Origin: Acidithiobacillus ferrivorans
Lineage (GTDB): Bacteria > Pseudomonadota > Gammaproteobacteria > Acidithiobacillales > Acidithiobacillaceae
Length of the DNA: 34,918 nucleotides
Assembly (NCBI GenBank): GCA_020723125.1
Contig: DYJM01000011.1
Span: 1 to 34,918, forward strand
Direction of reading: 5' to 3'
Below, piece by piece: positions 18,488-26,583 of the stretch (the first letter of the stretch is position 1; each line of letters opens with the position of its first letter). The translations under genes and the position numbers were made by a program. Below the pieces are notes generated by a model. That model ran no database searches, was not told the origin of the DNA, and was given only the letters and a program-made list of their open reading frames with translations.

Positions 18488-18816
18488 TCCATCTGGACCC
18501 CATGATCCGTCAACTTCACGCCATATTTTTTGGCCTGAGCTTTGCCCTGGGCGTAAGCCAGATTAGCCAGCTCTTCGGCATGCTTGGCCTTGACCACGGC
18601 TTCATCATATTTACCGGCTTTGTCTGCAGCTTCGGCTTCCTTATAAATTTTCGGGGTGGAAAGCCACAAATAATGCACGGCTGAAGTTTTTGCCATGGCC
18701 GTCTTGGCCGCCGCCAGCGCCTGCTGCGCGTCTGTAGCGGTAACCGTCGCCGCCGTCGCAAAACCCGCCATCATCAGGGTGCCTGCTGCCATCACACTCA
18801 TCAATACACGCTTCAT
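18484..18816 (-). CDS. Small exported SoxK-like (SoxXA-binding) protein
   Basis: The 110-residue protein has a clear signal peptide (MKRVLMSVMAAGTLMMAGFA, cleaved after ATA near residue 23). The mature part is helical: ALAAAKTAMAKTSAVHYLWL, then KAGKYDEAVVKAKHAEELAN and LAYAQGKAQ. The AAAxxA, Gly-x-Tyr-x-x-Ala and LAYAQ elements resemble SoxXA-binding proteins (SoxK) of sulfur oxidisers, but no sox gene lies nearby. It could instead be an unrelated periplasmic helical protein. The ATG at 18816 follows GGGAGG. It overlaps the end of murI by four bases on the opposite strand. Confidence 0.55.
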   Translation of the reverse strand: MKRVLMSVMAAGTLMMAGFATAATVTATDAQQALAAAKTAMAKTSAVHYLWLSTPKIYKEAEAADKAGKYDEAVVKAKHAEELANLAYAQGKAQAKKYGVKLTDHGVQMD

Positions 18817-18868
18817 AAATGCACCTCCCTCTACAAACCTTGTTCAGAATGAAACCACCGACCGGACA

Positions 18869-19009
18869 TTACTCCGGTGCACAATCCAGCAAAATCTGTT
18901 CCTTCTTTGTAAGCATCTGAAAAAATGGATCACTCAGCATCATTCCAGCAATCTGCTCAGGTTGAAATGGCCAATTCGGGCCAGAAGACCCAATGCACAT
19001 GCGGGCCAT
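18869..19009 (-). CDS. Small uncharacterised ORF (46 residues)
   Basis: A possible small gene between the DUF445 gene and the SoxK-like gene. The frame from ATG 19009 includes FQPEQIAGMMLSDPFFQ and ends with KKEQILLDCAPE; it has no signal peptide and no recognised motif. The frame continues upstream into the end of the DUF445 gene, so the start is uncertain and no good ribosome-binding site is visible. A perfect inverted repeat (ACCGGA, 18861-18866, with TCCGGT, 18873-18878) spans its stop. It may be a real small protein or chance. Confidence 0.3.
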   Translation of the reverse strand: MARMCIGSSGPNWPFQPEQIAGMMLSDPFFQMLTKKEQILLDCAPE

Positions 19010-19040
19010 ACCGGACCATTTGATTCCATCGGCAACACCT

Positions 19041-20369
19041 CTATATGAGTAGAGGCACAGCCAGCGCCAGGGCATGAATCATCACCCCCACCAGACCGCC
19101 GACCAGGGTTCCGTTCATCCGAATATATTGCAGATCGGTCCCCACCCCTTCTTCCAGCAGGCGGATCATGTCTTTTTCGGGCCAGTCCAGAATGGTTTTT
19201 TCTATATGCTGTGCCAAACCATCGCGCATGGCCGGGGCCAAACGGCGGGCACTGTTTTCCAGATAATCATTAATGGCCTCCCGCAAGACTGCCTGCTCCG
19301 CCAAAAATGTCCCCAACTGCCCGGCCAAAACCTGAATCTGTCCTTGCAGGCGGGAATCAGGGCTGCCCAGATCATGGTCCAGCCAGGTGCGCAGGTCGCG
19401 CAACAAACCATCTGCATACTCCTGCACTGCCGGATGGGAAATCAGGCCATTTTGCCAACGCTGGATACGCTCCTGAAACCGGGCGTCTGTCCGCAGCCGC
19501 ACAATCGCATCAGCCATCCAGCGATCAAAAGCCAGACGGCGCGGATGCTCGGGATCGTCCTCGATTTCCTGCAAAAGTTGATGCGCGGCCTTTACCAGAT
19601 TGCGCGCGAGATTATCACTCAGGGTGGCAGGGTCCATGAGCGCACTCATCCAGGAGAACAAGGTGGGATACGCGCGTTTCAGAATGGCTGCTATTTGCTC
19701 GGCCAGCAGCCCCTGCGTTTCTTCTCCATCCAGCCACTCGCGCAGGCGCTGAATGCCATCTTCCAGAAGGGCCTGATGACGGTGGTCTTCCGTCAGTAAT
19801 GCCAGAATATTTCCCATCCAGCGCGCCCCATCCACACGCTGCAGCTGGCGACCCAGCGCGCTTCTCAGGGCAACACGCAATTCCTGGTCGTCACTCAGCG
19901 CCAGGGCTTTTTGCAGCAAGCTCGTCAATTGCCGGGCCAGCAGATGGCTGCTTTCCGGCTGGATCAGCCACTGCGCCAGCCAGGTGGCGGGATCGGCGCG
20001 GCGCAACAGGCGGACAATGGCTTCGCTTTCCAGAAAATGATCACGAATGAACGTGGCCAGACGCTTCGCCAGACGCGTCTTGTTTCTCGGCAAAATGGCC
20101 GTATGGGGAATGGGCAGACCCAGCGGATGACGAAACAGGGCCACCACCGCAAACCAGTCCGCCAGCCCTCCCACCATGGCGGCCTCGGAAAATGCCCCGG
20201 TCCAGGCCCAGAGGCCCAAAAATCCCTGACTCGCCGAAAACAAGAACAACAGCAACGCCAGCAACAGCAAAACCAAAGCCCAACGGCGCATCACCCGCAA
20301 TTTTTGCAGGCGTTCTCCTGGCCGGGGTTTCACAAGTGTTTTTGGGGGTTCATTATTATCGGCAACCAT
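19041..20369 (-). CDS. DUF445 family membrane protein
   Basis: The 442-residue protein has a hydrophobic N-terminal segment (WALVLLLLALLLFLF), then the DUF445 hallmark FSEAAMVGGLADWFAVVALFRHPLGLPIPHTAI with a following ILPRNKTRLA. A long amphipathic helical region follows, and a second hydrophobic segment ends the protein (GGLVGVMIHALALAVPLLI). The molecular role of DUF445 is not established. The ATG at 20369 is used because an upstream ATG (20426) adds residues with no membrane or domain character. It is divergent from the Pmp3-like gene, with about 85 bases between the starts. Confidence 0.85.
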   Translation of the reverse strand: MVADNNEPPKTLVKPRPGERLQKLRVMRRWALVLLLLALLLFLFSASQGFLGLWAWTGAFSEAAMVGGLADWFAVVALFRHPLGLPIPHTAILPRNKTRLAKRLATFIRDHFLESEAIVRLLRRADPATWLAQWLIQPESSHLLARQLTSLLQKALALSDDQELRVALRSALGRQLQRVDGARWMGNILALLTEDHRHQALLEDGIQRLREWLDGEETQGLLAEQIAAILKRAYPTLFSWMSALMDPATLSDNLARNLVKAAHQLLQEIEDDPEHPRRLAFDRWMADAIVRLRTDARFQERIQRWQNGLISHPAVQEYADGLLRDLRTWLDHDLGSPDSRLQGQIQVLAGQLGTFLAEQAVLREAINDYLENSARRLAPAMRDGLAQHIEKTILDWPEKDMIRLLEEGVGTDLQYIRMNGTLVGGLVGVMIHALALAVPLLI

Positions 20370-20454
20370 GTGAGCGAGTTTAGCACGGAGACTTGCACTC
20401 TGTAGAAATCGCCAGTTAACATGCAAACATAACTATTGGCAGGGAGTGTGGATC

Positions 20455-20643
20455 ATGCGTCTTATTCTGGCGATTTTTTTACCTTTTCTGGTGTTTTTCA
20501 CCATTGGCCGGCCGCTCGCAGGCATCATCTGCCTGCTTCTGCAAATCACCGTGCTGGGCTGGATCCCGGCGGCTATCTGGGCAGTTTACGCCTTGAGCCA
20601 GTACAAGACTGATCAGAAAATCCAGAAAGCGCTGGGACGTTAA
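20455..20643 (+). CDS. Pmp3/YqaE-family small membrane protein
   Basis: The 62-residue peptide has two hydrophobic helices (LILAIFLPFLVFFTIGRPL and IICLLLQITVLGWIPAAIWA) and a short charged tail (YKTDQKIQKALGR). This is the UPF0057/Pmp3 pattern, small inner-membrane proteins often linked to salt or membrane stress. The ATG at 20455 follows GGGAG; three upstream codons in frame are less likely to be translated. Its end is followed by a strong hairpin whose T-run serves the opposite strand. Confidence 0.88.
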   Translation: MRLILAIFLPFLVFFTIGRPLAGIICLLLQITVLGWIPAAIWAVYALSQYKTDQKIQKALGR

Positions 20644-20665
20644 CAAAACGGTCTACAGACTTATA

Positions 20666-20693
20666 AAAACAACGGCGTTGCTCAAGCAACGCC
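20666..20693 (-). terminator. Rho-independent terminator after mazEF
   Basis: An 8-bp perfect stem (GGCGTTGC / GCAACGCC, 20674-20681 and 20686-20693) has a TCAA loop. On the minus strand it is followed by GTTGTTTTTA, so it should end transcripts from mazEF. For the plus-strand YqaE transcript the trailing T-run is weak. Confidence 0.7.
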
Positions 20694-20736
20694 AAAGTAG
20701 AGATAAGAACTCGTTACTCAGTTCGCACTGAAATCA

Positions 20737-21120
20737 CTATAGTGCCACGCCGATTTCAATGATCTGATTGAGAACATGACAGACTTGCCTGAACAGGGCA
20801 TCGGGCAGGTGGCCCTGGGGATGAGGTGCAGCCTTTCGAATACGCCAGTCGAAGGATTTCGGTTGGTGGCAAAGAACATAACTTGTTTTGCCCGTTTTGC
20901 GCCCAGAGGCCCCACCCACCGCCAAAGCAAACGGATTGCCCGCATTATAATCAGCCGTGGTCATCGGTAGGCCAATCACCAGGGAAGTGCGATCGTTAAA
21001 CGCTTTTGGAGACAATACCAGAAAGGGATGACGGTCGCGCATCTCCCTGCCAGCATGGGGACTACAGTCAATCCACACGATTTCCTGCCGATCCGGAACC
21101 CATTTATCGGGTATTACCAA
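20737..21120 (-). CDS. mazF: MazF/PemK-family endoribonuclease toxin
   Basis: The 127-residue protein carries the MazF pattern: PDRQEIVWIDCSPHAGREM, then HPFLVLSPKAFN and a central GLPMTTADYNAGNPFALAV. VLCHQPKSFDWRIRKAA is the conserved region before the C-terminal helix (PDALFRQVCHVLNQIIEI). Such toxins cleave mRNA and are neutralised by the antitoxin encoded upstream. The start is TTG at 21120, overlapping the mazE stop by seven bases; no in-frame ATG precedes the conserved region, so a non-ATG start is needed. It appears intact. Confidence 0.88.
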   Translation of the reverse strand: MVIPDKWVPDRQEIVWIDCSPHAGREMRDRHPFLVLSPKAFNDRTSLVIGLPMTTADYNAGNPFALAVGGASGRKTGKTSYVLCHQPKSFDWRIRKAAPHPQGHLPDALFRQVCHVLNQIIEIGVAL

Positions 21121-21365
21121 GATTCGGCACCGACGGGTTCAGTGACCATAACTTCGCCACCATGTAAGGCAGGATCAAAAAGTTGAAGCCGTTCATCCAG
21201 CGTCAAATCAGCGCTTGTTCGGATCGGTTCCACAATAACCCGACCATGCTCAACGGTCAGCATCACTTCCTGGTCCGCATGGAGTTTGGCTTCATGGGCG
21301 ATGGCGGCGGGCAATCGAACACCCAGGTTGTTTCCCCACTTCTTGATAACCAGACACGTACCCAT
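21114..21365 (-). CDS. mazE: MazE/AbrB-family antitoxin
   Basis: The 83-residue protein has a swapped-hairpin AbrB DNA-binding domain (VIKKWGNNLGVRLPAAIAHE) followed by VMLTVEHGRVIVEPI, and an acidic C-terminal tail (LFDPALHGGEVMV) that would wrap around the toxin. It normally represses its own promoter as a MazE/MazF complex. It is the first gene of the pair and sits 23 bases downstream of a strong palindrome. The intact length argues for an active module. Confidence 0.88.
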   Translation of the reverse strand: MGTCLVIKKWGNNLGVRLPAAIAHEAKLHADQEVMLTVEHGRVIVEPIRTSADLTLDERLQLFDPALHGGEVMVTEPVGAESW

Positions 21366-21388
21366 GACTTAACTCCTTTTAACCAATC

Positions 21389-21414
21389 CACGTTTATACC
21401 AAAGTATAAACGTG
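21389..21414. promoter_or_regulatory. Palindromic operator upstream of mazEF
   Basis: Two perfect 11-base arms (CACGTTTATAC at 21389-21399 and its complement at 21404-21414) flank a 4-base centre. The element lies 23 bases upstream of the mazE start, where autoregulatory binding by MazE or the MazE/MazF complex is expected. Arms this long are unlikely to be chance; binding itself is inferred. Confidence 0.7.
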
Positions 21415-21490
21415 TGCCTACTGGTCAGCAACATGGGACGCGCGCAGATCTGCATGCCGGGTTGGCATGGTGTAGCCCGCTTCGCGCACA

Positions 21491-21526
21491 TAAAAAATCC
21501 CAGAAGGCATAAGGCATTCCGGGATT
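21491..21526 (-). terminator. Rho-independent terminator after ssb
   Basis: Read on the minus strand, AATCCC (21526-21521) pairs with GGGATT (21501-21496), with further partial pairing inside (GAA/TTC) and a T-run (21497-21492) directly after. It ends the ssb transcript about 28 bases after the ssb stop codon. Confidence 0.6.
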
Positions 21527-21553
21527 ATGTTTACAAGTTATGTTTGGTGGTTT

Positions 21554-22030
21554 TTAAAACGGAATATCGTCATCAAAATCTTCCATCGGCGGGGGTGGGG
21601 TATCCTGTTTGCGCCCACTGGCCGGGGCTGAAGAAGCACCCGTCGAATGACCGCCGCCATGATCTTCTTCGTCAAAACTGGCGGCACCACCACTGCCCCC
21701 GCGTGGGCCTACCAATTGCAGACGATCACCAATGATTTCGGTGGTGTAGCGCTCCTGACCTTCCTTGTCGGTCCACTTGCTGGTCTGCAATCGGCCTTCC
21801 ACATAGGCCATACTGCCCTTGCGCAGGTATTCGCCCGCGATCTCGGCGGGGCGCCCAAAAAACACAACCCGATGCCATTCGGTGCGCTCCTGTTTGTTCC
21901 CTTCGCGATCCTTGAAATTTTCAGAGGTGGCAATACGTAAACTGGCGATAGCAGTCCCACTGGGTTGATAGCGCATCTCCGGGTCCCGGCCCAGACGTCC
22001 TAATAATATGACCTTGTTCACTCCCGCCAT
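21554..22030 (-). CDS. ssb: Single-stranded DNA-binding protein
   Basis: The 158-residue protein has the N-terminal OB fold ([20 protein letters not shown] through [11 protein letters not shown]), a Gly/Ser-rich linker and the acidic tail DFDDDIPF that binds replication and repair partners. Length and tail match proteobacterial SSB. The ATG at 22030 follows GGAGAT. The gene is divergent from uvrA with 102 bases between the starts, an arrangement seen in many proteobacteria. Confidence 0.97.
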   Translation of the reverse strand: MAGVNKVILLGRLGRDPEMRYQPSGTAIASLRIATSENFKDREGNKQERTEWHRVVFFGRPAEIAGEYLRKGSMAYVEGRLQTSKWTDKEGQERYTTEIIGDRLQLVGPRGGSGGAASFDEEDHGGGHSTGASSAPASGRKQDTPPPPMEDFDDDIPF

Positions 22031-22052
22031 TGTCAGATCTCCTTGAGTACAA

Positions 22053-22068
22053 GGGGACGGCTGTCCCC
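22053..22068. repeat. Inverted repeat in the ssb leader
   Basis: GGGGAC (22053-22058) and GTCCCC (22063-22068) form a 6-bp stem with a GGCT loop. It lies 23 bases upstream of the ssb start in the ssb/uvrA intergenic region. No LexA-like CTGT(N8)ACAG box was found here. Its role is unknown. Confidence 0.4.
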
Positions 22069-22132
22069 GAAAGCTCTATACTAACCCATCCAGAGAAAAA
22101 CTCATTCCTGAACCCAAAAAGGCTACGGCTAC

Positions 22133-24934
22133 ATGGAATATATCCAGATCCGGGGCGCACGTACCCATAATCTCAAAAACATCTCGTTGACCCTGCCCCG
22201 GGACCGCCTCATTGTCATCACCGGTTTATCCGGTTCGGGCAAATCCTCACTGGCTTTTGACACGCTCTATGCCGAAGGTCAGCGCCGCTATGTGGAGAGT
22301 CTTTCGGCCTATGCCCGGCAGTTTCTGTCGCTGATGGGCAAGCCTGATGTGGATGCCATTGAAGGGCTATCGCCCGCCATTTCCATTGAACAGAAATCCA
22401 CTTCCCATAATCCCCGCTCTACCGTCGGCACCATCACCGAAATCCATGACTATCTGCGTCTGCTGTATGCCCGCACGGGCAGGCCCTGGTGCTGCGGAGC
22501 ACCCATTCAGAGCCAGACCATCAGCCAGATGGTAGATCAATTACTGGCCCTGCCCGAAGGCGAAAAACTGATGATTCTCGCCCCCATGGTCCGTGATCGC
22601 AAAGGCAGTCATGAAGAGGTGATCAGCGCGCTGCGGGCCAGAGGCCTGATTCGTGCGCGGGTAGATGGGGAAATGCTCGAACTGGATGACATTCCGGCCC
22701 TGGACAAAAAACGCAAACATCGCATTGAGGCCGTCATTGACCGTCTGGTGTTGCGTGCAGACAGTGGGCCGCGTCTGGCGGAATCCCTGGAAACCGCCCT
22801 GAGCCTCGCCGATGACCAGGCCATCGCCGTGTTGATGGGACCGCAACATCAGGAAGAACGCCTGTTCTCCGCCCACCATGCCTGTCCCAGTTGTGGACGT
22901 TCCTTTCCGGCCCTCGAACCCCGGTTGTTTTCTTTCAACAATCCGGCGGGGGCCTGCCCACGTTGTGATGGTCTGGGAGAAATCAGCTTTTTTGATCCGG
23001 ACCTGATCATTCCTGATCCGGATGCCAGCCTCGGTGCCGGGGCCATCGCCGCCTGGACCAGGCGCCACAAGGAGCATTACACCCCCTTGTTGAAGGCCTT
23101 GGCCGCTCATTTTCATTTTTCTCTGGAAAGCGCCTGGAAAGATCTGCCTTTTGATGTTCGCCAACAGATTCTGCATGGTTTCGACGAAGCTATTACCATA
23201 CAGCAAGGGTCACGCACACATCAGATTCATTTTGAGGGGGTCATTCCCGGACTGGAACGGCGCCTGCGCGAATCCCAGTCCAATCTGGCGCGGGAAGAAA
23301 TCATGCGTTACATGGGCCGCCTGCGCTGTCCGTCCTGTCAGGGCAGCCGTCTGCGTGAAGAAGCCCGCATGGTCAAGGTAGGCCCTCTGGCCCTTCAGGA
23401 AGTGTCAGCGCTGCCCATTCGCGAATCCCTGCAACACTTTGCGAATTTGCAGCTGGAGGGCCAGGAAGCCCTCATCGCCGAGCGGATCCTGAAGGAAATC
23501 AGTAGCCGCCTGCAGTTTCTGGTAGATGTGGGTCTTGACTATCTGAGTCTGGATCGTTCCGCAGAAACCCTTTCCGGTGGCGAAGCCCAGCGCATTCGCC
23601 TGGCCTCCCAGATTGGTGCCGGTCTGGTGGGGGTCATGTATGTTCTGGATGAACCCTCCATCGGCTTGCACCAGCGTGACAATGACCGCCTGATCGGCAC
23701 TCTCAAACATCTGCGTGATCTGGGGAATACCGTCATTGTTGTAGAGCATGACGAAGATGCCATCCGCGCTGCCGATCATGTAGTGGATATGGGCCCCGGC
23801 GCCGGTACCCACGGGGGTGAAGTCATCGCTCAGGGTACTCCCGAAGAGATTCGCGCCAATCCGGATTCCCTCACCGGTCGTTACCTGACTGGTGATTTGT
23901 GCATTGCCATTCCCGAACGCCGCCGACACGACCAGCAGCGCTGGCTGGAACTTATTGGCGCGACGGGCAACAACCTGCAATCAGTCGATGCAAAAATTCC
24001 CATCGGCCTGTTTACCTGCATCACCGGCGTCAGCGGCTCGGGCAAATCCACGCTGATCAATGACACCTTGTATCCCGCCTGCGCGCGGGCCTTGATGGGC
24101 AGCACGCAAAGCCCGGCTGCGCATCAGCAACTGCGTGGCCTGGAAGCCCTGGACAAGGTCATAGCCATTGATCAAAGTCCCATCGGCCGTACCCCCCGGA
24201 GTAATCCGGCCACCTATACCGGACTGTTCACCCCGATTCGCGAGCTTTTTGCTGCCACCAGCGAGGCCCGGGCCAGAGCTTACCATCCGGGGCGCTTCAG
24301 TTTTAACGTCAAGGGCGGCCGTTGTGAAGCCTGTGAGGGCGACGGCGTCATTCGCGTTGAAATGCATTTCCTGCCGGACATTTATGTACCCTGCGACGTT
24401 TGCGCCGGAAAACGCTACAAGCGGGAAACCCTGGATGTGCAGTACAAGGGCAAAAATATTCACGAAGTTCTCGAAATGACGGTGGAAGATGCCCGCCAGT
24501 TTTTTGATCCGGTACCGGCCATTGCCCGCAAATTGCAAACACTGCTGGATGTGGGACTGGGTTATCTGCGCCTCGGCCAGTCCGCCACCACACTTTCCGG
24601 TGGTGAAGCCCAGCGGGTCAAGCTCTCCCGGGAATTATCCCGACGCGATACCGGACGCACCCTATACATTCTCGATGAACCCACCACCGGTCTGCATTTT
24701 CATGATATTGCCCAGCTTCTGGTGGTCCTGCAGAAGCTCGCCGATGCGGGCAATACCATTGTGGTCATTGAACATAATCTGGATGTCATCAAAACCGCCG
24801 ACTGGATTATCGACCTGGGTCCCGAGGGTGGCTCCGGAGGCGGGCAAATCATCGCCACGGGCAGCCCTGACGAAATCGCCCGCAATCCGCTTTCACACAC
24901 CGGTCACTATCTGGCGCGACATTTATCCCGATAA
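22133..24934 (+). CDS. uvrA: Excinuclease ABC subunit A
   Basis: The 933-residue protein (E. coli 940) recognises DNA damage in nucleotide excision repair. The first ATPase has Walker [10 protein letters not shown] (31-39) and the signature [16 protein letters not shown] with [13 protein letters not shown]. The second has [21 protein letters not shown] and [13 protein letters not shown]. Zinc-finger cysteines occur at [17 protein letters not shown] and [12 protein letters not shown]. Order and spacing are canonical and no damage is seen. The start at 22133 has only a weak upstream AAGG. Confidence 0.97.
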   Translation: MEYIQIRGARTHNLKNISLTLPRDRLIVITGLSGSGKSSLAFDTLYAEGQRRYVESLSAYARQFLSLMGKPDVDAIEGLSPAISIEQKSTSHNPRSTVGTITEIHDYLRLLYARTGRPWCCGAPIQSQTISQMVDQLLALPEGEKLMILAPMVRDRKGSHEEVISALRARGLIRARVDGEMLELDDIPALDKKRKHRIEAVIDRLVLRADSGPRLAESLETALSLADDQAIAVLMGPQHQEERLFSAHHACPSCGRSFPALEPRLFSFNNPAGACPRCDGLGEISFFDPDLIIPDPDASLGAGAIAAWTRRHKEHYTPLLKALAAHFHFSLESAWKDLPFDVRQQILHGFDEAITIQQGSRTHQIHFEGVIPGLERRLRESQSNLAREEIMRYMGRLRCPSCQGSRLREEARMVKVGPLALQEVSALPIRESLQHFANLQLEGQEALIAERILKEISSRLQFLVDVGLDYLSLDRSAETLSGGEAQRIRLASQIGAGLVGVMYVLDEPSIGLHQRDNDRLIGTLKHLRDLGNTVIVVEHDEDAIRAADHVVDMGPGAGTHGGEVIAQGTPEEIRANPDSLTGRYLTGDLCIAIPERRRHDQQRWLELIGATGNNLQSVDAKIPIGLFTCITGVSGSGKSTLINDTLYPACARALMGSTQSPAAHQQLRGLEALDKVIAIDQSPIGRTPRSNPATYTGLFTPIRELFAATSEARARAYHPGRFSFNVKGGRCEACEGDGVIRVEMHFLPDIYVPCDVCAGKRYKRETLDVQYKGKNIHEVLEMTVEDARQFFDPVPAIARKLQTLLDVGLGYLRLGQSATTLSGGEAQRVKLSRELSRRDTGRTLYILDEPTTGLHFHDIAQLLVVLQKLADAGNTIVVIEHNLDVIKTADWIIDLGPEGGSGGGQIIATGSPDEIARNPLSHTGHYLARHLSR

Positions 24935-24975
24935 ATTGCACAATAGCCCTGTAAACATGACCTGGAGCCGTGAAT

Positions 24976-25530
24976 ATGTCCGTTCTCCCCGAACGCCGTG
25001 AACAAATCCGCAGTGCTCACGCCGCCCTGATTTTGCAGGTCGTTGCCGCCTGCCAGAATCCCCGCTTGCGCGGTGCTGTCGACGAGCACCTGCGCGTCGC
25101 CGCTGCGAATGGTTGGGGAGAACTGGTGGCGGTCATTCAACAGATCATGGCTGGCAAGCGTGAACTGGGTTTACTGCAGGGACTGGATGAAGAAGACAGT
25201 GTCATCGTCGAATCCATTCTGATGGGTCTGCAAAATCCCGAAACGCTTCCCAAAAGTATGGGGCAGGCCGATCCGGGACTGGCGGCCCCAGGGCTGGCCA
25301 GTGTCATCCTTGCTGCGCGCCGGGGCGATCCCCAGGCCGTCGCCTGGTTGGGACAAATGGCCAGTCAAATGCAAAAAGCCGGGGGTGACATGGCCCGTAT
25401 GGGGGCCGCTCTCGGCCCCTTGTCCCGAGGTTTGGATGATCGCCGCAAGCTGGAAAAAGGCATGGGACCATTGGGTCGCAGCCTGCTTCAGGGGGTCCTG
25501 GACGAACTCGCCAAAGCCGAATTGCAATAA
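24976..25530 (+). CDS. Uncharacterised 184-residue protein downstream of uvrA
   Basis: I do not recognise a family. The protein is largely helical, begins MSVLPERREQIRSAHAALI, and has a Gly/Met-rich segment with LGPLSRGLDDRRKLEKGMGP before a closing helix. No signal peptide, membrane segment or metal-binding motif is seen. The ATG at 24976 follows GGAG; GTG two codons earlier is possible. It starts 41 bases after uvrA and may be cotranscribed with it, while the next gene (cnoX) has its own promoter. Confidence 0.75.
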   Translation: MSVLPERREQIRSAHAALILQVVAACQNPRLRGAVDEHLRVAAANGWGELVAVIQQIMAGKRELGLLQGLDEEDSVIVESILMGLQNPETLPKSMGQADPGLAAPGLASVILAARRGDPQAVAWLGQMASQMQKAGGDMARMGAALGPLSRGLDDRRKLEKGMGPLGRSLLQGVLDELAKAELQ

Positions 25531-25549
25531 GGTCCATTCCACCCGAAAA

Positions 25550-25579
25550 GCTTGAAATGTTGCTTTATCGCCCCTATTT
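25550..25579 (+). promoter_or_regulatory. Sigma-32-like heat-shock promoter upstream of cnoX
   Basis: The exact heat-shock -35 element GCTTGAAA is at 25550-25557. It is followed after 13 bases by CCCCTATTT (25571-25579), which matches the CCCCATNT -10 element apart from one extra base. The site ends about 36 bases before the cnoX start codon, leaving room for a short leader containing CAGGAG. No experimental start is known, so this is inferred. Confidence 0.55.
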
Positions 25580-25615
25580 CCCAAGTCAACGTCTTTTTAT
25601 TTTCAGGAGTATTGC

Positions 25616-26485
25616 ATGGCCACTGGTGAACACATCCTCGAAGTCAACTTAGGTAATTTTCAGGAAGCCGTTATTGAGCTTTCCCAAAAGGCCCTGGTCC
25701 TCGTGGATTTCTGGGCACCCTGGTGTGGACCCTGCCGTGCCCTGGGTCCTGTCCTCGAAAAGCTGGCGGAAGAAATGCAGGGGGCCTTTGTGCTGGCCAA
25801 AATCAATGCCGATGAAAATCCGGAACTCTCCCGGAAGTATCAAGTGCGCGGAATTCCCGCCGTCAAGGCTTTCAGAGACGGTAAAGTGGTAGATGAGTTC
25901 GCCGGTGCCCTTCCGGAGTCTGCAGTCCGCCAGTTTCTGGAAAAACATTTACCCAAGCCCGGCGATGATCTGCGTGCCGAGGCCATGGCCGCCATGGCCC
26001 AGGGTAAAACCGAAGAAGCCCAATCGCTGCTGGAAAAATCCCTGCAAATCAACCCGCAAAACGATCAGGCGCGCTTGGCACTGGCGCATCTCGCCATACA
26101 ACAGGGGCGTCAGGCGGATGCCCAGGCACAAATTGATGCCATGTCCCCCCTGTTTCAGATGGAAACCGAGGTCGAGGGCCTGAAGGCATTGCTGGAGTTT
26201 ACGGATGCAGCGCGCAAAGCTCCGCCCATGGCTACGCTGGAGACGACCATTGCCAACGAAAAAGGTGACGCACGCGCACAGGCCATGTATCAGCGGGCGC
26301 TGGTTCTGCTTTTGCAAGGCCAGGAAGCTGCCGCTCTGGATCAACTGATTGAAATGGTGGAAAGACACAAAAATTACGACGATGGACTCGCCCGCAAAAC
26401 CATTCTGAAGATTTTTGCCATGCACAGCAATCAGGGGCCACTGGTTGAGCAATACCGCAGCAAATTATCCCGCGCCTTATATTAG
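25616..26485 (+). CDS. cnoX: Thioredoxin-TPR chaperedoxin (CnoX/YbbN-type) with active-site CGPC
   Basis: The 289-residue protein has an N-terminal thioredoxin domain (to about 110) with WCGPC at residues 36-40 and the cis-Pro segment RGIPAV. The C-terminal part is TPR-like: EAQSLLEKSLQINPQNDQAR, then LAHLAIQQGRQADAQ and QAMYQRALVLLLQGQEAAAL. This is the layout of CnoX, which holds unfolded proteins, protects cysteines and hands clients to GroEL. E. coli CnoX lacks the first catalytic cysteine, whereas this one keeps both, so it may also reduce disulfides. It lies between uvrA-linked genes and the DegP-type protease, with its own sigma-32-like promoter. Confidence 0.9.
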   Translation: MATGEHILEVNLGNFQEAVIELSQKALVLVDFWAPWCGPCRALGPVLEKLAEEMQGAFVLAKINADENPELSRKYQVRGIPAVKAFRDGKVVDEFAGALPESAVRQFLEKHLPKPGDDLRAEAMAAMAQGKTEEAQSLLEKSLQINPQNDQARLALAHLAIQQGRQADAQAQIDAMSPLFQMETEVEGLKALLEFTDAARKAPPMATLETTIANEKGDARAQAMYQRALVLLLQGQEAAALDQLIEMVERHKNYDDGLARKTILKIFAMHSNQGPLVEQYRSKLSRALY

Positions 26486-26506
26486 TGCTATGGTAGACCT
26501 CAGGCA

Positions 26507-26535
26507 GGAACTAGATGCTTTATTACCGAGTCTAA
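26507..26535 (+). promoter_or_regulatory. Sigma-E-like envelope-stress promoter upstream of the DegP-type gene
   Basis: GGAACT at 26507-26512 matches the sigma-E -35 element, and GTCTAA at 26530-26535 the -10 element, with the usual 16-17-base spacing. The pair lies about 50 bases before the protease start. In E. coli, degP is a classic sigma-E target, so position and motif agree. The match is by eye only. Confidence 0.55.
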
Positions 26536-26583
26536 GCACGAATGCGTCAATGCTGCAGAACCAAAACTCCAAAGGAGAGTCCT

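Noticed and set aside
18861-18878. Terminator at the ACCGGA/TCCGGT inverted repeat
   Set aside because: The stem is perfect but only 6 bp and no T-run follows on either strand, so termination is not supported.
20427-20454. Promoter for the YqaE gene with TTGCAC about 17 bases before TTAACA
   Set aside because: The -10 match is only two of six bases; not enough to call.
22031-22132. LexA (SOS) box between ssb and uvrA
   Set aside because: No CTGT(N8)ACAG-like site was found in the 102 bases; only a GC-rich inverted repeat is present.
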